From contig JANNOS010000015.1 of assembly GCA_031399315.1 (NCBI GenBank), positions 1-30,698 on the forward strand: a stretch of DNA of 30,698 bases, written 5' to 3'. Source of the stretch: Methylotenera_A sp031399315 (lineage in GTDB: Bacteria > Pseudomonadota > Gammaproteobacteria > Burkholderiales > Methylophilaceae). Shown one piece after another: positions 1 through 8,569 of the stretch. The notes beneath the pieces are model-generated. The model ran no database searches and was not told the DNA's origin. It saw nothing but the letters and a program-made list of their open reading frames with translations. The translations under genes and the position numbers were made by a program. The stretch's first letter is position 1; every line of letters starts with the position of its first letter.

Positions 1-4
1 GTTA

Positions 5-373
5 ATGCCATTAACTTTGCGACTACAGCGTGGTGAATTGCTAGTGGCAGAATGTCCGTCTAGAAGCGTACTAAACCATGTAACAAGCCAGTGGGGAGTG
101 CTTGTGCTCATAGTGTTGCTTGAAGGCACATGGCGCTTTAGTCAGATTCGCAAAAAAGTGAACGGCATCAGTGAGAAGATGTTAGCTCAAACCTTACAGA
201 ACTTAGAATCGGATGGTTTTTTAAATCGTAAATCATTCCCCGTGGTGCCGCCACATGTTGAGTATAGCTTGACGCCAATGGGTCAAGAAGTCGCGGCTCA
301 TATCAGTTCACTGGCAGATTGGATTGAAAGCAATTTATTTAGAATTATGGATGCAAGAAATCATACAAATTGA
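5..373 (+). CDS. HxlR-family winged-helix transcriptional regulator
   Basis: A small (122 residues) cytoplasmic DNA-binding protein. The sequence follows the HxlR pattern: a Cys near the N terminus (CPSRSVLNHV, about residues 17-26), then a Trp in the first helix (SQWGVL), the wing-helix core RFSQIRKKVNGISEKMLAQ (about 44-62), LESDGFLNRK, and the strand PPHVEYSLTPMGQE. The length matches the family. HxlR proteins are usually one-component regulators that sense aldehydes, thiols or other small reactive molecules, but the ligand here cannot be read from sequence. It lies upstream of gabD in the same orientation with a 363-bp gap, so regulation of gabD is possible but only inferred. The ATG lies four bases from the window edge, so a start further upstream cannot be excluded. 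Confidence 0.85.
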   Translation: MPLTLRLQRGELLVAECPSRSVLNHVTSQWGVLVLIVLLEGTWRFSQIRKKVNGISEKMLAQTLQNLESDGFLNRKSFPVVPPHVEYSLTPMGQEVAAHISSLADWIESNLFRIMDARNHTN

Positions 374-497
374 AATGACATTAAATCAATAGAGACCTTT
401 GCAAGAAGTGACAATACCTTACCCATTCCTAATCAACATATCATCAAGTCAAAATTGAAACGGGTGAACTCCAAAACTCGCCATCTGGTACTCAGGT
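374..497. other. non-coding gap after the HxlR gene, first part
   Basis: No open frame, RNA gene or convincing terminator was seen here. The stretch AGAGACCTTTGCAAG at 391-405 is reminiscent of the ends of some IS5-type elements, but no partner end or transposase is present in the window. The rest of this 363-bp gap holds repeat copy A (498-592) and then a leader to gabD containing two TCTGCAG motifs near 591-618. Confidence 0.4.
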
Positions 498-592
498 AAA
501 TGAATCTGATATATCTGAATTCAACTTGTAGTCCTATCCCTGAAGTTTATCCTCCATTAATGTAAGCATTAAAATTTAATACGTTTATTTTC
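498..592 (+). repeat. upstream repeat, copy A (before gabD)
   Basis: About 95 bp that reappear in diverged form at 2327-2419 before pckG. Over the first 66 positions (498-563 against 2327-2392) the copies align without gaps, and by eye about 55 of 66 bases are identical. After that a 2-base gap is needed. Shared blocks are TGATATATCTGA, AACTTGTAG, CTATCCCTGAA, TATCCT, TTAATGT and TTTATTTT. The 8-base palindrome GATATATC (508-515) is in both. The copy ends about 145 bp before the gabD start. A shared promoter or operator is inferred. Confidence 0.75.
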
Positions 593-736
593 TGCAGATA
601 CTGCCCTTTATGTCTGCAGGGGTATGTTTCTTTGCCGCAGATTTAGATAAATATTATTACGCAATGCGGCGCTAAATTAAAAACAAAAAGTACTGGTAAT
701 ACAGTTGTTGCTTACTAAACTATACGGGGATATTCA

Positions 737-2191
737 ATGTTAGTACTAAAAGATGCTACTTTGCTACGCCAAGCCTGCTATATCAATGGTGCTTGGGTAG
801 GTGCAGATAGTGGGGAGACGGTCGCAGTTACTAACCCAGCAACGAGCGAAATTGTGGCATATGTTCCACATTGTGGTGCAGCTGAAGCAGAGCGTGCAGT
901 GAAAGCTGCCGATATAGCATTAAAAACTTGGCGCTTGACTACTGCTAGCGAACGTAGTCGCATTTTACGCCGTTGGTTTGATCTCATGATGGAAAATCAA
1001 GACGATCTTGCTGCATTAATGACGGCTGAGCAGGGCAAACCTTTAGCTGAATCACGCAGCGAGATTGCCTACGCCGCTGCTTATCTTGAATGGTTTGGTG
1101 AAGAGGCAAAACGTGCTTATGGCGAAGTAATTCCATCCCCATTTAATGGTGCTCAAATAGTGGTGACTAAAGAGCCTGTAGGTGTTTGCGCTGCAATTAC
1201 CCCTTGGAACTTTCCGTCGGCCATGATTACTCGTAAGGTAGGCCCAGCGCTTGCGGCGGGTTGTACTATAGTTTTAAAGCCGGCTGAACAAACACCATTG
1301 TCTGCTTTGGCGTTAGCCGAATTAGCTGAGCGTGCTGGCGTTCCAGCAGGTGTATTTAGTGTGGTGACAGGTAAAGCCAGTGCCATTGGTGGTGTGATGA
1401 CCAGTAGCCCGATTGTTCGCAAGTTGACTTTTACTGGTTCGACTGAGATTGGACGCCTGCTTATGCAGCAATGTGCTGGCAGCATCAAAAAAATGTCGCT
1501 TGAGCTTGGTGGTAATGCACCATTTATTGTATTTGATGATGCCGATTTAGACGCTGCGGTTGTTGGTGCAATGGCTTCAAAGTACCGTAACGCAGGGCAA
1601 ACTTGTGTTTGCAGCAATCGATTTCTAGTTCAGGCAAATGTTTATGAAGCCTTTGCAGCCAAGCTAGCGGTTGCCGTAGCAAAACTAAAAGTAGGTGATG
1701 GCGCTGAAGAAGGCGTGACACAAGGGCCGTTGATTGATGAGGCTGCAGCTGCCAAAGTCGAAGCGTGTGTTGAAGATGCGGTTGCAAAAGGTGCACGCAT
1801 TGTTGCGGGTGGAAAACGCCACAATTTAGGTGGCACTTGGTTTGAGCCAACAGTGCTGTGCGATGTTGATACAAGCATGTTGGTTGCATCAGAAGAAATT
1901 TTTGGCCCTGTTGCACCACTCTTTAAGTTTGAAACTGAAGAAGAAGCTATAACAATGGCTAACGATACTGAATTTGGTTTGGCCGCATATTTCTATTCAA
2001 AAGATCATGCACGTGTCTGGCGTGTGTCTAGGCAGCTTGAGTATGGCATGGTAGGTATTAATACAGGATCAATCTCGACAGAAGTGGCGCCATTTGGTGG
2101 AGTCAAAAGTTCTGGAATTGGGCGTGAAGGGTCAAGCCACGGCCTTGATGAGTATATGGAAGTTAAATATCTCGCCTTAGGTGGCCTTTAA
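737..2191 (+). CDS. gabD: succinate-semialdehyde dehydrogenase (NAD(P)+), GabD type
   Basis: A cytoplasmic aldehyde dehydrogenase of 484 residues, essentially the length of E. coli GabD (482). It oxidises succinate semialdehyde to succinate, feeding the TCA cycle from the GABA shunt or related four-carbon semialdehydes. Visible motifs are TPWNFP (155-160, oxyanion Asn158), FTGST (232-236, cofactor loop), LELGGN with general base Glu256, and GQTCVC with nucleophile Cys290. GabD-typical stretches include ITRKVGPALAAGCT, NAPFIVFDDADLD and NDTEFGLAAYFY. A Shine-Dalgarno GGGGA sits about 7 bases before the ATG. The gene appears to be a single transcription unit, with its own leader holding repeat copy A. 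Glutarate-semialdehyde or another semialdehyde could also be a substrate; the family call is firm, the exact substrate less so. Confidence 0.9.
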   Translation: MLVLKDATLLRQACYINGAWVGADSGETVAVTNPATSEIVAYVPHCGAAEAERAVKAADIALKTWRLTTASERSRILRRWFDLMMENQDDLAALMTAEQGKPLAESRSEIAYAAAYLEWFGEEAKRAYGEVIPSPFNGAQIVVTKEPVGVCAAITPWNFPSAMITRKVGPALAAGCTIVLKPAEQTPLSALALAELAERAGVPAGVFSVVTGKASAIGGVMTSSPIVRKLTFTGSTEIGRLLMQQCAGSIKKMSLELGGNAPFIVFDDADLDAAVVGAMASKYRNAGQTCVCSNRFLVQANVYEAFAAKLAVAVAKLKVGDGAEEGVTQGPLIDEAAAAKVEACVEDAVAKGARIVAGGKRHNLGGTWFEPTVLCDVDTSMLVASEEIFGPVAPLFKFETEEEAITMANDTEFGLAAYFYSKDHARVWRVSRQLEYGMVGINTGSISTEVAPFGGVKSSGIGREGSSHGLDEYMEVKYLALGGL

Positions 2192-2310
2192 GTGACCGAA
2201 GGACGAAAGACTTTGGACGAATAATATTTACCCAGATTTTTATAGACTCGCAGCGTGATTGTTAAGGATTAAATTGTAGGGTATTGGGGAGGTCCATAGC
2301 TGAAATTTGC

Positions 2311-2327
2311 TAGCTGCTTAGCAGCTA
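2311..2327. terminator. short hairpin after gabD
   Basis: TAGCTGC-TTA-GCAGCTA is a perfect 7-bp inverted repeat with a 3-base loop, about 120 bp after the gabD stop and directly abutting repeat copy B. No T run follows on the plus strand, so it is a weak terminator candidate or a structural element at the edge of the repeat. Confidence 0.35.
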
Positions 2328-2419
2328 AATGAAATTGATATATCTGATTTTAACTTGTAGTTCTATCCCTGAACCCTATCCTGAGTTAATGTTTGCATAA
2401 ATTAAATGCATTTATTTTA
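2327..2419 (+). repeat. upstream repeat, copy B (before pckG)
   Basis: Diverged second copy of the element at 498-592, with the same order of conserved blocks and the same GATATATC palindrome (2337-2344). This copy also contains a 12-base palindrome TAAATGCATTTA (2403-2414) that copy A lacks. It ends about 85 bp before the preferred pckG start. Occurrence in front of two central-carbon genes suggests a shared regulatory region rather than a random duplication. Confidence 0.75.
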
Positions 2420-2504
2420 GGTAAACACCCGTGATTGCACGCAAACAGCTTGATCCTAAAATTGAGTGTTGGCTAATGATATGACATTAATAAAAGGACA
2501 AATA

Positions 2505-4322
2505 ATGCCGCACGCAGGCCTGCATAAATGGGTGCAAGAAATCGAAACAATGTGTAAGCCAGAGGTGGTTTATTGGTGTAACGGTAGCAAAGAAGAATAT
2601 GATGAAATGATGCAGCTGCTCGTTGCTGTTGGTAGCGCCACTCCTTTAAAAATGCGTCCCAATAGCTTCCTGTTTAACTCAGATCCATCGGACGTTGCGC
2701 GTGTCGAAGACCGCACCTATATCAGCTATCCCAATCCAGAAGACGCAGGTATTACGAATCAATGGGCGCATCCTGATGAATTAAAAGCGACGATGACTGC
2801 GCTGTATAAAGGTTGCATGAAAGGTCGCACCATGTACGTGATACCTTTTTCTATGGGGCCGATAGGTTCGCCAATTTCCAAGATCGGTGTCCAGATCACT
2901 GACAGTGCTTATGTGGTTGCTAATATGTACATTATGACGCGCATGGGAACGCGTGTGCTTGATATTTTGGGCGACGACGGCGATTTTATTCCCTGCCTTC
3001 ACTCTCTTGGCGCGCCGTTAGAGGAAGGCCAGCAAGATGTGCCTTGGCCGTGTGCGCCAATGGAAAAGAAGTACATCAGCCACTTTCCCGATGAAAATTT
3101 AATTTGGTCGTATGGTTCAGGATATGGCGGTAACGCATTGCTAGGCAAAAAATGTTTGGCGCTCAGAATTGCATCGGCAATGGCTAGGCGTGAAGGATGG
3201 ATGGCAGAGCATATGCTGATTCTTCGTTTAATCAGCCCAGAAGGTAAGCGCTATCACATTGCGGCGGCATTCCCATCTGCTTGTGGTAAAACAAACCTAG
3301 CTATGCTTCAACCGACGCTACCAGGCTGGCGTTGTGAGTGTATCGGTGATGATATTGCTTGGATGAAGATTGGACCTACTGGCAAGCTTCATGCAATCAA
3401 CCCCGAGGCGGGATTCTTTGGCGTTGCTCCAGGGACTTCATATGCATCCAACCCCATGGCAATGAATACGATTAAGCAAGATAGTATTTTCACTAACTGC
3501 TTACTGACCGATGATGGTGATGTTTGGTGGGAGGGTGTTGATGGTGCGCCACCAGCACATGGCATTGATTGGAAAGGCAATGATTGGACACCTGCAAGTG
3601 GAACGCCAGGTGCTCATCCAAATGCGCGATTCACAGCGCCTGCAAGTCAGTGTCCTGCGCTCTGTCCAGATTGGGAAGATCCAGAGGGTGTACCCATCGA
3701 TATCTTCATCTTTGGCGGACGTCGTGCCAGCGTTGTGCCACTAGTGACTGAAGCATTTAGTTGGAATCATGGTGTATTCATGGCTGCCACAGCGGCTTCT
3801 GAAACAACTGCGGCCAATATTGGCAAAGTTGGCAAGTTAAGGCGTGACCCGATGGCGATGAAGCCTTTTTGTGGCTATAACATTGGCGACTACTTTCAGC
3901 ACTGGCTTAATATGGGTGAGAAGCTAGGTGAGCATGCGCCTAAAATTTTCTATGTAAACTGGTTTCGTAAAGATGAAGCTGGCAAATGGCTATGGCCTGG
4001 GTTTGGTGATAATAGCCGAGTCCTAAAATGGATGTGTGAGCGTATTGACGGTACGGCGAATGCAGAAGCGACGCCTATTGGCATGCAACCAACAGCAGAT
4101 GATCTTGACACGAAAGGTCTAGGCCTTTCAAGCGAAGACATTGCAGCCCTGCTCAAGGTTGATGAATCTCAGTGGCTTCAGGAAGCTGATAGTATTGAGG
4201 ACTACTTTATCTCGATTGGTAAGCGTATGCCGAAATTGTTAATGGATGAGCTTGCCCAAATGCGTACTAGGTTTGATTACCTTGAGCTTGATGAGAGGCT
4301 TTCAGTAGCGCATGGCAGGTAG
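2505..4322 (+). CDS. pckG: phosphoenolpyruvate carboxykinase (GTP)
   Basis: Catalyses oxaloacetate + GTP to phosphoenolpyruvate + CO2 + GDP, the entry step of gluconeogenesis, in the cytoplasm. From the ATG at 2505 the protein has 605 residues, normal for GTP-type PEPCK. Diagnostic motifs are PSACGKT (257-263, P-loop with reactive Cys260), GDDIAWM (281-287, metal site), NPEAGFFGVAPGTS just after, and FRKDEAGKWLWPGFGDN (nucleotide site) in the C-terminal third. An in-frame GTG at 2466 would add 13 residues, but AAAGGA about 6 bases before the ATG at 2505 and family N termini favour the shorter form. Together with the fbp-fba-tpiA operon nearby it gives a complete lower gluconeogenic set apart from the reversible triose steps. 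Regulation may involve the repeat shared with gabD. Confidence 0.95.
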   Translation: MPHAGLHKWVQEIETMCKPEVVYWCNGSKEEYDEMMQLLVAVGSATPLKMRPNSFLFNSDPSDVARVEDRTYISYPNPEDAGITNQWAHPDELKATMTALYKGCMKGRTMYVIPFSMGPIGSPISKIGVQITDSAYVVANMYIMTRMGTRVLDILGDDGDFIPCLHSLGAPLEEGQQDVPWPCAPMEKKYISHFPDENLIWSYGSGYGGNALLGKKCLALRIASAMARREGWMAEHMLILRLISPEGKRYHIAAAFPSACGKTNLAMLQPTLPGWRCECIGDDIAWMKIGPTGKLHAINPEAGFFGVAPGTSYASNPMAMNTIKQDSIFTNCLLTDDGDVWWEGVDGAPPAHGIDWKGNDWTPASGTPGAHPNARFTAPASQCPALCPDWEDPEGVPIDIFIFGGRRASVVPLVTEAFSWNHGVFMAATAASETTAANIGKVGKLRRDPMAMKPFCGYNIGDYFQHWLNMGEKLGEHAPKIFYVNWFRKDEAGKWLWPGFGDNSRVLKWMCERIDGTANAEATPIGMQPTADDLDTKGLGLSSEDIAALLKVDESQWLQEADSIEDYFISIGKRMPKLLMDELAQMRTRFDYLELDERLSVAHGR

Positions 4323-4626
4323 TTATTTTTCGTCTCAAAAACGTATAAATAACATTCTTTAGAGTGATTGATGAGGTGATTCTTTTTAAATTTGATGGAG
4401 TGTAATGCTATGGCAAACATACGATGTGTCCAAAGAATGGAAGTCCTCAGATAAAGGTGGTCGTGGGGATAGACCTAGCTCACGTCTGCTTTTGAGGTGC
4501 CCGCAAGATTGTGCTGTTATAGCGAAACGATATAAGTGATATGTAGCCGTTGCCACGGGCTTGGGTGGTTATGCTTGATAACATTGAGTCCCTTTTTTTG
4601 CAGAAGATATTTTTTGGAAGATTGAG
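4323..4626. other. non-coding gap between pckG and the acyl-CoA dehydrogenase gene
   Basis: A 304-bp stretch with no supported gene. There is only a 14-codon open frame from about 4410. The sequence becomes GC-richer and slightly structured around 4450-4565 (a GCCCG near 4500 can pair with a CGGGC near 4556), and ends in a T run and the GGAAG ribosome binding site of the next gene. No known riboswitch or RNA was recognised. Confidence 0.4.
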
Positions 4627-6672
4627 ATGTACAAAGACCAGCAATCAAAGTCAGATCGCTCACCCCAACAATCACTCTCTGCTAGGGCATTGGCTGCAGC
4701 TGGTGATATGGAAGGTGCGCGCGACGTAGGCGCATTGGATGCCTCTGCCATTGCGGTAGATCGTAAGATTGCAGCGATACAAACCAGCCTTGTTGAGCGA
4801 CTGATCTACGGCCCACAGCCCAGTGTTGAAGAGCTGCAGGCAGGCGGCCGTTTGTGCGCGCAACTGCAAAAAGAGGGGGATTCTGTATTCTCATCTATTC
4901 AACAGTACTGTCAGTCTAAGCCAATCTTTACGGACAATGGCAAACTATCTTCCGAACTTCGTAGCGCTGTCGCAGCAGCAGGTGCCTACGGACTCACTAT
5001 CCCAGTAGAGTTCGGTGGACAGGGGGCAAGCTATTTGGAACTCGCCCGTCTTGAGGAAACACTCGCAGCTAATGGTCTTGGGCCTGTTGCAGTAGAAATC
5101 TCTGGTCAACTGACCATCGGCGCAGGCTCTTTACTCGGTTATGGTAGTGATCATCAGCGCAAGACATTCTTACCGCTGATTGCCGAAGGCACGCTGATGG
5201 GATTTGCGCTGACCGAGGTGGGAACAGGGGTTAATGCAAAAAAAATACAGGCTTACGTAGAAGTTGACGATCGCGGTGATTACCGATTGTTCGCTGATGG
5301 CTCACGCAACAAACTGTGGATTACCAATGCAACATTTGGCGCAATTGTTGCGGTTGTTGCCAGAATCGGGCGTGATAGTCACGATATTGGTCTTTTCATT
5401 GTGCAATTGCCCGAACGTAATGTGACGGGACAAGAAACAGATTATGAGTTTAGCTGCACACCATCTGGTGTAGCAGCATTTACCGCTAACCATAACTCTC
5501 GGCTACACTTCCAGAATTTTCCGATCCCACAACAAAATCGCATTTCTGGCGACGGAATTGAAGTGCTATTTTACTGTCTGCGACTTGGCCGCTGCATGCT
5601 AGCGACAATGTCTGCCGGATACCAACGCATGCTAGCACGTGATGCAAGCCAGTTTGCGCGTGAGCGTCCGGGCGTAGGCGGCTTGGTGATTAACCATGAG
5701 CTACCGCAGCTCGCAATTGGACGTATGCTTGGTGGTTCGTTACAGGCGCGTGCGCTGGCATTTCTCGCGTTAAGTCAGGACGCTGTTGGCGTGGAATTAG
5801 CCGGATTACGCGACTTCACTAAATCTGCCGCCGCGCAAACGGGGGTCGAATCCATGATAGCTTGCGAGCACGTGCTGGGCGGACGCGCCTTTGCACAACA
5901 AAGCCGCGTCAATGCAGCGCGTGCCAACCTACACCTTTTTGGCGTGGTCGAAGGTGAAGATGAAATGATCCGCATGGGTGCAGTGCGCGATGTCACGCTC
6001 AGATTTACCAAGCGTTACTTATCCTCACTCTTAAACGCATTAGCTGCCGCCAATGTTGGTGCCGATTCCCAGCCTGTTCCTAGCGAACAGCGTTTGATGA
6101 AGTTAGGCCTATGTGAATTTATCAAATATCCGCGTCGCAGCTTGGGTGTGGTAGGTCGCCTTTTGACTAACCCTACAGTACTGCATCTGCTCGGCTGGGT
6201 CGCACGAAATGCAGCAATTGATGCGTGGCTTCGAGTGCGAGACATCGTACCGATTTTACGCCCACGTGCAGAGTTGAGCCTGCCGAAGGGATTACGAACC
6301 CATGCTCGGTTCGCGCAGCAAGAGTTGCGCGCGCTACGTTGGACGTATCTGCGCCTAAGCGTAGTTTTTCAGTTACAGTTGACCAGCGCACAAATCGCTT
6401 TGCAAAGACTCGGCCAGCGCATGGAGTGGGCATTATCCATACTTGCGCTATGTCACCACGCTGCGTCGCAGGATGAGAGTCAACAGCATGTTGCCGAGCT
6501 GCAGTGTCTTTTGCTGCGTGAGCGTTTGGAAGCGACTCGCGCAGGACTGCGCACGCGCGCGTTACGGCGGCTACGTTGCGCCATTGCTGCTGTCGGTCAG
6601 GATGTACGCACCGACAAGGCCAGCCTTTTTGCCGATTTACCAGCCGAGCAACACGCGCACCCGTGGAAATAA
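4627..6672 (+). CDS. large acyl-CoA dehydrogenase-like flavoprotein
   Basis: A 681-residue acyl-CoA dehydrogenase-family protein, expected to introduce a trans-2 double bond in an acyl-CoA with FAD. The N-terminal helical domain spans about 85-190. The middle domain has the family signature FALTEVGTGVNAKKIQ (193-208) and a changed substrate-loop motif SRNKLWITNA (226-235). The C-terminal helical domain includes GGRAF (418-422) and VEGEDEMIRMG, where Glu442 is in the position of the VLCAD-type catalytic base. About 220 more residues follow, Arg- and Leu-rich and helical-looking, as in long VLCAD-like enzymes. The substrate is unknown. GGAAG lies 6 bases before the ATG. Base composition is markedly GC-richer than neighbours (41 of 60 bases G or C at 6541-6600 against 22 of 60 at 7561-7620 in alsS), which suggests acquisition by transfer. 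No electron-transfer flavoprotein or thiolase partner is adjacent. Confidence 0.8.
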   Translation: MYKDQQSKSDRSPQQSLSARALAAAGDMEGARDVGALDASAIAVDRKIAAIQTSLVERLIYGPQPSVEELQAGGRLCAQLQKEGDSVFSSIQQYCQSKPIFTDNGKLSSELRSAVAAAGAYGLTIPVEFGGQGASYLELARLEETLAANGLGPVAVEISGQLTIGAGSLLGYGSDHQRKTFLPLIAEGTLMGFALTEVGTGVNAKKIQAYVEVDDRGDYRLFADGSRNKLWITNATFGAIVAVVARIGRDSHDIGLFIVQLPERNVTGQETDYEFSCTPSGVAAFTANHNSRLHFQNFPIPQQNRISGDGIEVLFYCLRLGRCMLATMSAGYQRMLARDASQFARERPGVGGLVINHELPQLAIGRMLGGSLQARALAFLALSQDAVGVELAGLRDFTKSAAAQTGVESMIACEHVLGGRAFAQQSRVNAARANLHLFGVVEGEDEMIRMGAVRDVTLRFTKRYLSSLLNALAAANVGADSQPVPSEQRLMKLGLCEFIKYPRRSLGVVGRLLTNPTVLHLLGWVARNAAIDAWLRVRDIVPILRPRAELSLPKGLRTHARFAQQELRALRWTYLRLSVVFQLQLTSAQIALQRLGQRMEWALSILALCHHAASQDESQQHVAELQCLLLRERLEATRAGLRTRALRRLRCAIAAVGQDVRTDKASLFADLPAEQHAHPWK

Positions 6673-6703
6673 CTGCTAGCCGCCCTGCGCATTAAAACAC
6701 AAC

Positions 6704-6715
6704 CTTAACGTTAAG
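6704..6715. other. 12-bp palindrome in convergent gap
   Basis: CTTAACGTTAAG is a perfect palindrome in the 149-bp gap between the convergent acyl-CoA dehydrogenase and alsS genes. No T run follows it, so a terminator role is unproven. Nothing else was recognised in this gap. Confidence 0.35.
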
Positions 6716-6821
6716 TCCGCATAGATATCGTAAGATCCAAGTCAATTAAGCACCAATCTTATATAACCATCACCAAAACGATTCGCTTATGTTTAGATTA
6801 TGCCTGTGTTAGCAACCATTG

Positions 6822-8546
6822 TTATATCACGCACACTCTTGCTTTAAGCTCATCAATAAGTGCTTTAGTATTTTCAGAATAGTCGACTGGCAATTCAATC
6901 AGGTGAACACCACCATCTGTAAAGCATTGGTTAATTAATGGTACAAAGCTTTCCGCACTTTCAACGCGATGCCCTGTTGCACCATAACTATTGGCATACA
7001 TCACAAAGTCAGGGTTATTAAATTCAAGACCGTAATCTTGAAGGCCCATCGCATATTGCTTCCAACGTATCATGCCAAAAGCATTATCGTTAAGAATTAA
7101 CACAACAAGGTTAAGTTTCAGGCGAACGGCAGTTTCCATCTCTTGGCTATTCATCATAAAGCCACCATCGCCACACACTGCCATCACTTTACGATCGGGG
7201 AATAGTCGTGCAGCCTCCATTGCAGACGGCAAACCAGCACCCATAGTTGCTAATGCATTATCCAGCAAGATTGTATTAGGCTGCCAAGTTCGATAATTAC
7301 GTGCAAACCAAACTTTATACATCCCATTATCTAGCGCGATGATGCCATCTTCTGGCATAGCTTTTCTGACATCAGCAACAAAACGTTGCGGTTTCATCGG
7401 AAAACTAGAATCATTTTTACCTTCTTCGATGTGCTGTAATACATGTTCACGCACTTTCATAAAGTATGAAAAATCATGACTTGATGTTTTTTCTATGCGG
7501 TTAGCAATACGTTGCACCGATGTAGCAATATCGCCAACCACTTCCAATTGCGGAAAATAAACATTATCTACTTGTGCAGATTTAAAGTTGATATGAATCA
7601 CTTTAGTGCCACCATGCACCATAAAAAATGGTGGTTTTTCTACAACGTCATGTCCGACATTAATGATTAAATCTGCGAAATCAATTGCACAATGAACGTA
7701 ATCGCTGCTAGATAAAGCAGCAGTACCTAGATATTTATCTATACAGCCATAAATTACACCTTTTCCCATTTGGGTCGTTGCGTATGGAATATCGGTGCGC
7801 TTTACAAAATCAGACAGAGCATCTCTAATACGCGCCCGATTTGCGCCAGCGCCTACCATTAATAAAGGATGTTTTGCTTCTTTTATCATTGCCGCCGCTA
7901 TTTCTAAAATTTCACGATCGGCGTGTGGATATCGGTGCTTGCTAATCGCAAAAATGGGTGTTGTTTTATCTTCTACCAGCTCCTCTGCAATGTCTTCGGG
8001 TAGCTCTAACAATGTGGCTCCTGGACGCTCTTCTATGGCCAACCTAAAAGCCTCACGCACCATCGATGGAATCATATCCACATTAACAATTTGCCTCGCG
8101 TATTTAGTAATTGGTTTCATCATGCTAACAACATCAATAATTTGAAATAATCCCTGTTTACTGTGTTTGATGGGTTTTTGCCCAGTAATCATAATCAGCG
8201 GAAACCCGCCTAATTGGGCATAGGCGGCACCTGTAACTAGGTTGGTCGCGCCTGGTCCCAAGGTAGAAAGACATACCCCCGGCTTGCCCGTTAATCTACC
8301 GTAAGTAGCTGCCATAAACGCAGCACCCTGCTCATGGCGAGTAAGAATGAGTTTGATGCTGGATTTGCGCATTGCCTCTAAAAAGGCTAGATTCTCCTCA
8401 CCAGGCACGCCATAAATTATTTCTACGCCTTCGTTTTCTAGCGCTTTAACAAATAAGTCTGATGCATTCATTTTAGCTTTCGATTTATGGTCTGGTAAAT
8501 TAGTAATAATTGGACTAAATAATAAGTTGATTTGAAGCGGTAACAT
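6822..8546 (-). CDS. alsS: acetolactate synthase, large-subunit type (thiamine diphosphate enzyme)
   Basis: Condenses two pyruvate to 2-acetolactate with CO2 release, in the cytoplasm. The conserved protein begins NASDLFVKALENEGVEIIYG and continues GVPGEENL (TPP-activating Glu region), with the late TPP-binding motif GDGGFMMNSQEMETAV...LNDNAFGM. The length without the extension is 549 residues. No regulatory small subunit (IlvN) follows, which fits a catabolic or stand-alone enzyme. Start choice: GAGGA lies 8 bases before the ATG at 8546 and 2 before the ATG at 8552, just 23 bases after the stop of the small gene upstream, which suggests translational coupling. However, homology starts only at the ATG at 8471, which has no good ribosome site. 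The longer form would carry about 25 extra residues. It is the last gene of the fbp-fba-tpiA operon. Another pyruvate-type TPP enzyme is possible. Confidence 0.82.
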   Translation of the reverse strand: MLPLQINLLFSPIITNLPDHKSKAKMNASDLFVKALENEGVEIIYGVPGEENLAFLEAMRKSSIKLILTRHEQGAAFMAATYGRLTGKPGVCLSTLGPGATNLVTGAAYAQLGGFPLIMITGQKPIKHSKQGLFQIIDVVSMMKPITKYARQIVNVDMIPSMVREAFRLAIEERPGATLLELPEDIAEELVEDKTTPIFAISKHRYPHADREILEIAAAMIKEAKHPLLMVGAGANRARIRDALSDFVKRTDIPYATTQMGKGVIYGCIDKYLGTAALSSSDYVHCAIDFADLIINVGHDVVEKPPFFMVHGGTKVIHINFKSAQVDNVYFPQLEVVGDIATSVQRIANRIEKTSSHDFSYFMKVREHVLQHIEEGKNDSSFPMKPQRFVADVRKAMPEDGIIALDNGMYKVWFARNYRTWQPNTILLDNALATMGAGLPSAMEAARLFPDRKVMAVCGDGGFMMNSQEMETAVRLKLNLVVLILNDNAFGMIRWKQYAMGLQDYGLEFNNPDFVMYANSYGATGHRVESAESFVPLINQCFTDGGVHLIELPVDYSENTKALIDELKARVCVI

Positions 8547-8569
8547 TTGCATAGTCCTCGCATGTTTAG

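Noticed and set aside
391..405. AGAGACCTTTGCAAG resembling an IS5-type terminal repeat
   Set aside because: Only one short end, no inverted partner, no target duplication and no transposase remnant in the window.
2466..2504. GTG start for pckG adding 13 residues
   Set aside because: AAAGGA lies correctly before the ATG at 2505 and family N termini fit that start.
4440..4570. Possible structured RNA or riboswitch before the acyl-CoA dehydrogenase
   Set aside because: Only short pairings such as GCCCG with CGGGC; no match to a known riboswitch or sRNA layout could be recognised.
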